Shown: positions 1 to 5,198 of the stretch, in pieces | How the letters are laid out: each line of letters starts with the position of its first letter | Numbering within the stretch: position 1 is the first letter of the stretch | Assembly: GCA_019232725.1 (NCBI GenBank) | Contig: JAFANK010000314.1 | Coordinates: 1-5,198, forward strand | Direction of reading: 5' to 3' | Length of the DNA stretch: 5,198 nucleotides | Origin: Vulcanimicrobiota bacterium | GTDB taxonomy: Bacteria > Vulcanimicrobiota > Vulcanimicrobiia > Eremiobacterales > Eremiobacteraceae | Translations under genes and position numbers: made by a program | The notes under the pieces: generated by a model | Database searches by the model: none | Told to the model about the DNA's origin: nothing | What the model saw: the letters and a program-made list of their open reading frames with translations, nothing else

Positions 1-1
1 G

Positions 2-367
2 GCAGCCGCGAGCGGGTCGAGTTTTGGGCTCGTGCTGCTGCACACCACGCATGCCGGCAACGCAAAAGCAGCCGATATGGAGGCATCACTTGCCCAACTG
101 CGCGCGCAGCTCGCCCGCATCATCCGTTCACAAGACCTCGTCGCCCAGGGCACGGACAGTCTGCTCGTCATCGTATCGGATGCCGGACCCGATGATGCCA
201 GTGTCGCAGCGACGCGCGTCAAAAAGTCGTTACGCCGTGCGCAGAAGGACGCGAAAAACGCCACAGTCTCGAGTCGGTTGAGCGTGGGATCCGCGGCATA
301 TCCAGCGCACGGCACCACGAGAGCAGCGCTCCTCGCACACGCGATGGCTTCAGCGGCACCGCTGTAA
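2..367 (+). CDS. C-terminal end of a protein with a degenerate GGDEF-like domain (5' truncated)
   Basis: The reading frame is open from base 2 to the TAA ending at 367 and gives 121 residues, so the start lies left of the window. The pattern follows the second half of a diguanylate cyclase domain. A strand (FGLVLLHTTHAG) is followed by a helix with AQLARIIRSQDLVAQ, where active enzymes have 'lr..DlvaR'. Then come GTDSLLVIVSDA where GGDEF plus its strand should be, a helix (VAATRVKKSL), and RLSVGSAAYPAHG, matching the family's 'siGia.yP.hG' strand. It ends in an ALLAHAMASA helix resembling 'LL..AD.AlY.AK'. The GG(D/E)EF signature is absent, so cyclase activity is unlikely; a regulatory or structural role is inferred. 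Any sensor domain would be upstream and is not visible. Its stop lies 5 bases from the stop of the convergent Mo enzyme gene. The family assignment rests on pattern alone. Confidence 0.6.
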   Translation, partial: AAASGSSFGLVLLHTTHAGNAKAADMEASLAQLRAQLARIIRSQDLVAQGTDSLLVIVSDAGPDDASVAATRVKKSLRRAQKDAKNATVSSRLSVGSAAYPAHGTTRAALLAHAMASAAPL

Positions 368-372
368 AGCGA

Positions 373-1122
373 TCAGATGCCCGCGTACCACTCGTAGCCT
401 TGATCTTCCCAATAACCGCCACGACCAAAACTGCCGCCGAGCGACGCTACCACCTCGATGCGCCGCACGTGCTTCGCGCTCTTGTACCCGAGTTGCGTCG
501 GCACTTTCAGCCGTAGCGGGGCACCGTTTTGCGCAGGCACGGGCCGATCGTTTAGGTCGTACGCCAAAAGCGTTTGCGGATGGATGGCCTGGCGGATGTC
601 CAGCGATTCGTAGTAGAGCGTGCCCGTGCCATCGTCGTCCATGCAATGGAAGACGACAAACTGCGCAAGGGGTTTGAGTCTGGCCACGGCGAGCAGATCA
701 GCAAGCAACACACCGCTCCACTTGCCGATCACGCTCCACCCCTCGACGCAATCGTGGCGCGTGATCTGTGAACGGCGAATGAACTTGTTGCGTAACGAGG
801 GCATGTCGAACGATGCCGGCTGGTCGACCATCCCATCGATGCGCAGCGCGAAGCCGCGCCAATCGTCTTTCAACCAACGCTGGTACTCTTCCGACGCTGG
901 TGGATCGAACCCATTATGGCGAAACGTCGGCGAGATATCCGCCTCAGCATACTCGCGAGCGAGCGGTTGGCCCGCACCAAGGATTGCCAGGTTCAGCCGC
1001 TCCGGCGTTTCCAAGAGCGCGTGCACCCGCTGGTTCTGGGTCAGCGACGTTGCGATGCGTGCGCAGCCACTCAGCGAAGCCGCGGCGATCAGACCTAAAA
1101 AAGGCCGGCGTGATACTCTCAC
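373..1122 (-). CDS. Tat-exported, lipid-anchored molybdopterin-dependent oxidoreductase (sulfite oxidase/MsrP fold)
   Basis: A 249-residue Mo-cofactor enzyme of the sulfite-oxidase superfamily. The N-terminus has a twin-arginine motif, SRRPFL (residues 4-9), then a short hydrophobic run and a lipobox LSGC (17-20). Export by Tat, lipidation at Cys20 and anchoring on the outer membrane face are therefore predicted. The catalytic core shows RHDCVEGWSVIGKWSG (122-137), with Cys125 the expected Mo ligand. NGAPLRLKVPTQLGYKSAKHVRRIE (199-223) should contribute to cofactor binding. The family-typical end GGYWEDQGYEWYAGI closes the protein. It is shorter than E. coli MsrP (over 300 residues) and appears to be a single-domain form with no heme domain of its own. 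The substrate cannot be read; methionine sulfoxide, other S- or N-oxides, or sulfite are options. The GTG start at 1122 is chosen because it follows a near-perfect Shine-Dalgarno, overlaps the cytochrome gene stop by 4 bases, and begins the Tat signal. The open frame extends further upstream, but that part is antisense to nothing useful and lies within the cytochrome gene. Confidence 0.92.
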   Translation of the reverse strand: MRVSRRPFLGLIAAASLSGCARIATSLTQNQRVHALLETPERLNLAILGAGQPLAREYAEADISPTFRHNGFDPPASEEYQRWLKDDWRGFALRIDGMVDQPASFDMPSLRNKFIRRSQITRHDCVEGWSVIGKWSGVLLADLLAVARLKPLAQFVVFHCMDDDGTGTLYYESLDIRQAIHPQTLLAYDLNDRPVPAQNGAPLRLKVPTQLGYKSAKHVRRIEVVASLGGSFGRGGYWEDQGYEWYAGI

Positions 1123-1913
1123 GTCACCTCCTTCACTCGAAACCATCCGGTGATCATCGAGCGCAGATTGTTCACAAGCCCCGTCATCGCCACCATGAGC
1201 AAGTGCACGACAAAGAAAGCCATGAGGGCGATCATGCCGGCGAAGTGCCAGATGCGGGCGAATTGGCGGCCGCCGAAAAGTGCTGGCAGCCAGTGCGCGT
1301 GTGCGTCCATAGCCGGTGAGAGCGCCAACCCTGATAGTACGACGATCGGCGCAACGATAAACACAATGCCGAAGTAGGTGAATTTTTGCAACGGATTGAG
1401 CGCAAGCGTTGGCGGCACCCGCCAAGGTAGGAGATGCGTGCGGATCGCTTTTGGAAGGTCGCGCAGATCTTTGCGGTTCGGCCACAGCGCAAATGCCCAC
1501 GCAGCATAGACGACTGCGCAAAGCACCAGCACCCATGCGAAAAAGATATGCCAACGCCTTCCATCTGCAAGTGCCCGGTACGCGGGGATCGTCGCCCACG
1601 ATGGAAACGCGCGCGCTTCGAAGCCACCCATGCCGTCCGGTCCGTAGCCAAGCACGCCAGTCGTCTTGACGCGAAGGGAACCGATCTCCACGTAGCCCAC
1701 CGGTTGACCGTCCGGCGTCTCGTCTGCGCCGATGCTGAGCACGGGGTGACCGAACGTCGACGCATCCGAGGCGTACAGCGCTGGGTGTGCATTGAATATC
1801 TGCATGCCGCTCATCGCCAGCACGCCCAGTGCGAGCGCTGCGATCCAATGCGTGAGACGCACGGGGAGGGGGTGGCGATACACGCGCTTGACGTTTTCAT
1901 TCATGTGAGGCAT
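1119..1913 (-). CDS. Di-heme cytochrome b membrane subunit, redox partner of the Mo oxidoreductase
   Basis: A 264-residue integral membrane protein of the cytochrome b561/hydrogenase HyaC/thiosulfate reductase cytochrome b type. Four hydrophobic segments are visible at about 22-40, 122-144, 178-200 and 222-246. Basic residues cluster in the N-terminus (K9, R10, R13, R19), in the loop between helices 2 and 3 (R147-R165) and at the C-terminus, putting both ends in the cytoplasm. An outer loop of about 80 residues separates helices 1 and 2. Candidate heme ligands are His22 (helix 1), His122 (helix 2), and His223 and His237 (helix 4), enough for two b hemes. The expected role is electron transfer between quinone and the exported Mo enzyme encoded immediately downstream with a 4-base overlap (GTGA). 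The start could be ATG at 1913 or ATG at 1904 (261 residues); neither has a clear Shine-Dalgarno. The conserved part begins near VYRHPLPVRLTHW, so both fit. A longer in-frame extension to 2042 would overlap the divergent gene and is not favoured. Confidence 0.9.
   Translation of the reverse strand: MPHMNENVKRVYRHPLPVRLTHWIAALALGVLAMSGMQIFNAHPALYASDASTFGHPVLSIGADETPDGQPVGYVEIGSLRVKTTGVLGYGPDGMGGFEARAFPSWATIPAYRALADGRRWHIFFAWVLVLCAVVYAAWAFALWPNRKDLRDLPKAIRTHLLPWRVPPTLALNPLQKFTYFGIVFIVAPIVVLSGLALSPAMDAHAHWLPALFGGRQFARIWHFAGMIALMAFFVVHLLMVAMTGLVNNLRSMITGWFRVKEVT
1124..1133 (-). promoter_or_regulatory. Strong ribosome binding site for the Mo oxidoreductase
   Basis: The minus strand reads AAGGAGGTGA, a ten-base match to the complement of the usual 16S rRNA 3' end. 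The GGAGG core ends 4 bases before the GTG at 1122, which is slightly tight. The site lies inside the last codons (Lys-Glu-Val) of the cytochrome b gene. It decides the start of the downstream gene and suggests translational coupling. Confidence 0.8.
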
Positions 1914-2025
1914 ACGGATGAAAGAACGTCCCGGATGAGCTGGCAAGCGGCGATATGGTTGCCGAAATCGCAGTCGCGCTTTCGCGCGCCACAAACAAAA
2001 CCCGTTTTCATCAGAGGAGACGTCG
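1914..2025. promoter_or_regulatory. Divergent intergenic region between cytochrome b and DUF1761 genes
   Basis: These 112 bases must hold the promoters of both the leftward cytochrome/Mo-enzyme unit and the rightward DUF1761 gene, if each has its own. I see no convincing -35/-10 pair on either strand. Visible elements are a 7-base direct repeat CGGATGA at 1915-1921 and 1932-1938, an inverted repeat GGCAA/TTGCC at 1942-1946 and 1959-1963, and a small palindrome AAAAC-CC-GTTTT at 1997-2008. Any of these could be an operator or chance. The assignment as a regulatory region comes from gene orientation, not from a recognised binding site. Confidence 0.5.
2013..2020 (+). promoter_or_regulatory. Ribosome binding site of the DUF1761 gene
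   Basis: AGAGGAGA lies 5 bases before the ATG at 2026 and supports that start. No other in-frame start nearby has a comparable site. Confidence 0.7.
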
Positions 2026-2442
2026 ATGGCATCGAAGATCAACCACGCGGCGGTATGGGTCGCCGCGATCGCCTTTTTCTTTTGGGGCTATGTGTGGTTC
2101 AGCGTTCTGTTCAAAGCGCAGACCATGGCCATGCTCGCCGCGAGCGGCAGCTCGATGACGCCATCGGGCCCAACACCGTACATCGTCGGTTTCCTCATGG
2201 CGCTCGTGCTCGGCTATGGTACGGCCGTCGCGCTTGCCGATAGCAGCACGCCCACCGCTGCACACGGGATCTCGTTCGGGCTGTTCATGGGGATCGTCTT
2301 CTACGCAAGCGTGACGCTGACGTCCACGCTGTTTGCCGGTCGCGAGCTCGGGTCGTGGCTTCTCAATGTCGGCTGGGCGCTCATTGGGTTCGCCATCGTC
2401 GGCGCAATCGTGGGCGGTTGGCGAAAAAAGCTGGGCACATAG
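2026..2442 (+). CDS. DUF1761-type small membrane protein
   Basis: A 138-residue hydrophobic protein with four predicted membrane helices at about 8-29, 51-71, 81-104 and 110-131, and a short basic tail (WRKKLGT). The first helix carries the pattern WVAAIAFFFWGYVWFSVLF, which resembles the start of DUF1761 proteins. That family of small four-helix proteins is widespread in bacteria and has no established function. The polar loop after helix 1 (residues 30-50, rich in Ser, Met and Ala) and the Gly/Ala-rich helices are visible, but there is no catalytic or metal-binding motif. The length is normal for the family. The gene stands alone on its strand, divergent from the cytochrome b unit and convergent with the phosphoesterase, so context gives no role. 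The start is supported by AGAGGAGA. I am confident it is a real gene and moderately confident of the family. Confidence 0.82.
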   Translation: MASKINHAAVWVAAIAFFFWGYVWFSVLFKAQTMAMLAASGSSMTPSGPTPYIVGFLMALVLGYGTAVALADSSTPTAAHGISFGLFMGIVFYASVTLTSTLFAGRELGSWLLNVGWALIGFAIVGAIVGGWRKKLGT

Positions 2443-2446
2443 CGAT

Positions 2447-2469
2447 GGTCGGCACGTAAAGTGCCGACC
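2447..2469. terminator. Hairpin between convergent genes, probable bidirectional terminator
   Basis: GGTCGGCAC, loop GTAAA, GTGCCGACC: a perfect 9-base-pair, GC-rich stem with a 5-base loop. It lies 4 bases after the stop of the DUF1761 gene and 15 bases after the stop of the leftward phosphoesterase gene. No T-run follows on either strand, so it is not a classical intrinsic terminator. Its position between two convergent stops suggests termination or protection of mRNA 3' ends in both directions. Confidence 0.65.
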
Positions 2470-2484
2470 CCACATGGCAACTCG

Positions 2485-4170
2485 TTAGTATTGCCTTGAA
2501 GTTCGGGGTTGCCAGCCCGCGGGCGGCGTCGCCATCTCGCCCGGCACCTGTGCCGGCACGATGCCCAAGCTCTTGCACGTCATGTTCGGTGGAAATGATC
2601 CGACGGTCGTGTCGGGAATCTGCGCCGCCGACGCGGGGATCGGCGACGCGGTGCCGGCGAGCCGCGCGGGATCGAAGCCGCCTACGAGATCGGTGATCGC
2701 CGGATTGGTATCGCGCGGGCCACGCGGCAAGTATGGCTTTTCGTCCGGCAGCGAGGCCAAGGCTGGCAGCTCGAACAGTGCGGAGACAAACTTTGCGAAC
2801 GATGCGTGATCGCCCGGATCGCTCACGATCGCACCCGATCGCGAGTACGGCGAGATGAGGATGAGCGGCACGCGCGCTCCATCGCCGCACGGGTGATCAT
2901 CGGGGCAATCTTCGAATATCGGCGGCGGTACATGGTCGTAAAAACCCTCGGAATCGTCCCAGACAATGATGATCGCCGCATCGCTCCAGTATTTGCTTCG
3001 GGCGATGGCGTTGACCATGGTGGCGACCATCGCCTCGGAGACTTGTGAGTCGGAATAGCCTGGGTGGTCATCGTCGCCGGCGAAGATCTTGCGGATGGCC
3101 GGATCTGGATTCGCAGGCTGCCAGCCGAACGGGTCGCGATAGCCACCTTTGATGAACACCACGCTTCTTTCGGGCAGCGAGCCGTTCTTGATCGCCGGCA
3201 ACACGTCGTTGAGATCGTGCACGTTGTTCCAAAGCGCCGCGTTTTGCCGCACGTAGCCGAAGTATTGCGCAACGTTGTGGTGGGTCACGTATGCAGGATA
3301 CGTACCGCTGCCATCGTCTTTGAATCCCTCTTGGTACCAAGCCCAGGGGAGCGGTGCTTTCCCTGAGCCTGCCAAAGCGGCGATGTCGTCTTTGATATCG
3401 TCGTTGTCGATCACCGCCGACGTCGCACTCGAGCCAGACATCGAAAGGAACAGATTCGCGAAGGTCAGGTCCACCTGTTTGGTCTTGGGCTCCCCGCCGT
3501 GGTACGGTCCGAAGGCAGGATACAGATCATCCACGACAGGCACGCCTTGGCCTGTGTCCGATGCTGCGACCGCCTGTGATGGATGGCGTGCCCACTGCGT
3601 CTGACCCGTTTGCGCGGCGATCAGGTCGATGTTGCCGGGGGTGGATGGGCCGTACATGCCCTGAAAGATGTGATCGTACAGTGCGAACGTGTGCGCGTAC
3701 TTCCATAAGAACGGCACCATGTCGCAGTCCTCGTGCGCCATGGTCAAGATGCCGACCCGCTGCGCGTCGTCAAGCGTCGCTCCGAGCCGAAGCATCCGCC
3801 CCTCCTCAGCAGTGACGTACAGATCCATCTTGCCGCCATTCGCCTTTGTGATCAGGCCAGGCCGTGAGTGATCCGCGTCGGCGACATCGGGATCGGTGAT
3901 GCGAAATGGCCGTATCCATTGGTTGCCGATCGGATCGAATTGTCGAAATCCATGCGTCCGCGCCTCGTCCGTCGCGAGGTTGTCCGCCCCGGGAAACGTG
4001 CCGAAGTAGGAGTCGAACGAGCGGTTCTCTTGGTAAATAACAAAAACGTGTTTGATGCGCGTGCGCAGGTTCGCGAGTAGTGTGGCCTGCGCTGCATCAT
4101 CAGCCGCGAGCACATGGGGAAAGAGCACGAGCCCCACAGTGGCCACAGCCACGCATCCGAGCCGGGTCAT
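2485..4170 (-). CDS. Secreted phosphoesterase (phospholipase C/acid phosphatase AcpA family)
   Basis: A 561-residue exported hydrolase of the bacterial phosphoesterase family (PF04185 type), which cleaves phosphate mono- or diesters, including phospholipid head groups in some members. A signal peptide covers residues 1-22 or 23, with cleavage near VLA/A. The mature enzyme opens with the hallmark IKHVFVIYQENRSFDSYFGT (39-58), where Glu48 and Asn49 are expected metal ligands. GPSTPGN (174-180) holds the position of the nucleophilic Ser/Thr (Ser176 or Thr177). IIVWDDSEGFYDHVPPP (401-417) gives the metal-binding Asp405-Asp406. VPLILISPYSRSG (434-446) and DHASF (454-458, His455) complete the family pattern. 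I cannot separate phospholipase C from acid phosphatase by eye; the compact length with no long C-terminal domains leans to the AcpA-like side. The ATG at 4170 begins the signal peptide, yet no clear Shine-Dalgarno precedes it, so it may depend on translation of the DUF2252 gene ending 19 bases upstream. No frameshift or lost motif is seen. Confidence 0.93.
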   Translation of the reverse strand: MTRLGCVAVATVGLVLFPHVLAADDAAQATLLANLRTRIKHVFVIYQENRSFDSYFGTFPGADNLATDEARTHGFRQFDPIGNQWIRPFRITDPDVADADHSRPGLITKANGGKMDLYVTAEEGRMLRLGATLDDAQRVGILTMAHEDCDMVPFLWKYAHTFALYDHIFQGMYGPSTPGNIDLIAAQTGQTQWARHPSQAVAASDTGQGVPVVDDLYPAFGPYHGGEPKTKQVDLTFANLFLSMSGSSATSAVIDNDDIKDDIAALAGSGKAPLPWAWYQEGFKDDGSGTYPAYVTHHNVAQYFGYVRQNAALWNNVHDLNDVLPAIKNGSLPERSVVFIKGGYRDPFGWQPANPDPAIRKIFAGDDDHPGYSDSQVSEAMVATMVNAIARSKYWSDAAIIIVWDDSEGFYDHVPPPIFEDCPDDHPCGDGARVPLILISPYSRSGAIVSDPGDHASFAKFVSALFELPALASLPDEKPYLPRGPRDTNPAITDLVGGFDPARLAGTASPIPASAAQIPDTTVGSFPPNMTCKSLGIVPAQVPGEMATPPAGWQPRTSRQY

Positions 4171-4189
4171 GAGACGCGTGCTGTTCGTA

Positions 4190-5198
4190 TTACTCTCCCC
4201 TCTTTGCTTGGATGCGGCCCTCTTTCACGGCCGCGATGAGCGCCGCGTAATCGCGCTCGGTCTGATCGGCGTAGTCGCGCGCGAATTCGACGATGGCTCG
4301 GGCAAAGGTGTCTTTTTTCCCGATGTAACCGCTGATAAAGGCGGCATCCCCTGCGCGTGCATGTGCTCGGGCGAGCGCCCAGCCGCAAAAGCCTGCATAC
4401 TCAATGAGGTCATCCGCTCGCATGCGGTCGATGTGAGCCGACGCTTTCATGTCACGCAATTGCCGGATATAGAAGTCGCGGCCATCCTCACGCCGGATCC
4501 ATCCTAAGAAAATGTCACTGGCCGCTTGAATCAAACGCTGACCAGCCACGACGCGTTGCCCGTGATTTTCATACCGGCTTTTGCCCGCGTACGGCTCGAG
4601 CACGGACGGCATTGCTTCCTTGATCTGCAAGAACAGCGGGTCATCATGCCCGTCCAAGAACAGTGCGATCCCGCAGTGCGTGCCGACGCTGCCGACGCCG
4701 ACCACTTTGACCGCGCTGTCCACAAAATGGTAACGGTCGAACAGCACGCGGATGTCATCACGCAACGTCTCCTGATACTGCAGGAACGACTGCCGGGTGC
4801 GCTCGATGATCGCTTCTGCGCCAGTGCGCGGATGGAAAATAAGCGGCGGGCTGTCGACGATGCGTCGCCGGCCCTTCACCACCGCGGTCAATCGCACCAA
4901 CTGCGACACGTCCGGATGCGAGTGCACGATTTGGCGGGGTGTGGCCCGAAAGTCGGTGCTGTGAGCGCACCGCACGAGTTCTTCGAGGAGGTTCACCTCC
5001 AAGCGTGCATACCACACGCGGAGCGCGGTGGTCCGCGCGAACGCGTCGATCCGGTCATGGTATGTCGCAACCGCGGCAAAGGCAGCAGCAGTACAGCCTT
5101 TTTTGCCCAGGTCGATCGCGCGGCCGGCAACGACTAAGCTTGCGCACAGGCGTTTGACGTCCCACTCCCACGGCGCCGGCAGCGTCTCGTCGAAGTCG
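4190..5198 (-). CDS. DUF2252 family protein (N-terminus beyond the right edge)
   Basis: The frame is open from the right edge to the TAA at 4190-4192, giving 335 visible residues. The GTG at 5017 is not the real start, because conserved family sequence continues upstream: DFDETLPAPWEWDVKRL sits at visible residues 1-17, a signature of DUF2252 (COG4320). Other family landmarks are VKVVGVGSVGT (163-173), LQIKEA (190-195), FYIRQLRDMK (242-251) and LARAHARAGD (275-284). The glycine-rich loop followed about 20 residues later by Lys193 resembles the nucleotide-binding lobe of kinase-like proteins, and the HARAGD segment could be a catalytic loop. This is inference, since the family's reaction is not established. 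Full-length members are usually over 400 residues, so roughly 100 are missing here. There is no signal peptide in view; it is likely cytoplasmic. It precedes the secreted phosphoesterase by 19 bases on the same strand. Confidence 0.9.
   Translation of the reverse strand, partial: DFDETLPAPWEWDVKRLCASLVVAGRAIDLGKKGCTAAAFAAVATYHDRIDAFARTTALRVWYARLEVNLLEELVRCAHSTDFRATPRQIVHSHPDVSQLVRLTAVVKGRRRIVDSPPLIFHPRTGAEAIIERTRQSFLQYQETLRDDIRVLFDRYHFVDSAVKVVGVGSVGTHCGIALFLDGHDDPLFLQIKEAMPSVLEPYAGKSRYENHGQRVVAGQRLIQAASDIFLGWIRREDGRDFYIRQLRDMKASAHIDRMRADDLIEYAGFCGWALARAHARAGDAAFISGYIGKKDTFARAIVEFARDYADQTERDYAALIAAVKEGRIQAKRGE

Noticed and set aside
351..364. Small hairpin CAGCG-GCAC-CGCTG as a terminator
   Set aside because: The stem is only 5 base pairs, lies inside the coding end of the GGDEF-like gene and has no T-run.
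1123..1848. N-terminal extension of the Mo oxidoreductase frame to an upstream ATG
   Set aside because: The extension is the out-of-frame reading of the cytochrome b gene. The Tat signal, Shine-Dalgarno and stop/start overlap all place the real start at 1122.
1914..2042. N-terminal extension of cytochrome b to 2042
   Set aside because: It would cross the whole divergent promoter region and overlap the start of the DUF1761 gene; the added 43 residues do not look like part of the family.
1434..2243. Open frame of 269 codons on the plus strand
   Set aside because: It runs antisense through the cytochrome b gene and out of frame through the DUF1761 gene. The product is rich in Arg, His and Cys with no domain pattern, typical of a shadow frame in GC-rich DNA.
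5015..5017. GTG as start of the DUF2252 gene
   Set aside because: The frame continues upstream to the window edge with the family signature DFDETLPAPWEWDVKRL, so the gene is truncated by the window instead of starting here.
4526..5137. Open frame of 203 codons on the plus strand
   Set aside because: It is wholly antisense to the well-conserved DUF2252 gene and shows no recognisable motif.

Overview
The window is dense with ordinary bacterial genes and is GC-rich (I estimate close to 60%). Gaps are short and one start codon is GTG. A Tat-type lipoprotein signal and a signal-peptide phosphoesterase indicate a prokaryote that exports folded redox enzymes. I cannot fix the taxon from the sequence. 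An uncultured acidic or soil lineage (for example Eremiobacterota-like) or a proteobacterium would both fit, and this is only a guess. I see no rRNA, tRNA, CRISPR array, insertion sequence or phage gene.

Layout. (1) 2-367, plus strand: the C-terminal end of a gene entering from the left, resembling the last part of a GGDEF domain with the signature lost. (2) 373-1122 and 1119-1913, minus strand: a translationally coupled pair, read as cytochrome b first and then a molybdopterin oxidoreductase of the sulfite-oxidase/MsrP fold. (3) 1914-2025: a divergent intergenic region. (4) 2026-2442, plus strand: a small four-helix membrane protein of the DUF1761 type, followed by a strong hairpin at 2447-2469. 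(5) 2485-4170 and 4190-5198, minus strand: a second transcription unit. It reads first through a DUF2252 protein, whose 5' end lies beyond the right edge, and then through a secreted phosphoesterase of the phospholipase C/acid phosphatase family.

How they work together. The cytochrome b and the Mo enzyme form a clear functional unit. The enzyme should be Tat-exported, lipid-anchored on the outer face of the cytoplasmic membrane, and should exchange electrons with quinone through the predicted two-heme cytochrome. The phosphoesterase and DUF2252 genes lie 19 bases apart and are probably co-transcribed. Their functional link is unknown; DUF2252 shows a glycine-rich loop and a lysine that look kinase-like. 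DUF1761 and the GGDEF-like fragment have no visible link to either unit.

I did not find a clearly new multi-gene system. The points most worth a second look are the Tat-lipoprotein Mo enzyme with its diheme cytochrome, the DUF2252-phosphoesterase pairing, and the degenerate GGDEF end.
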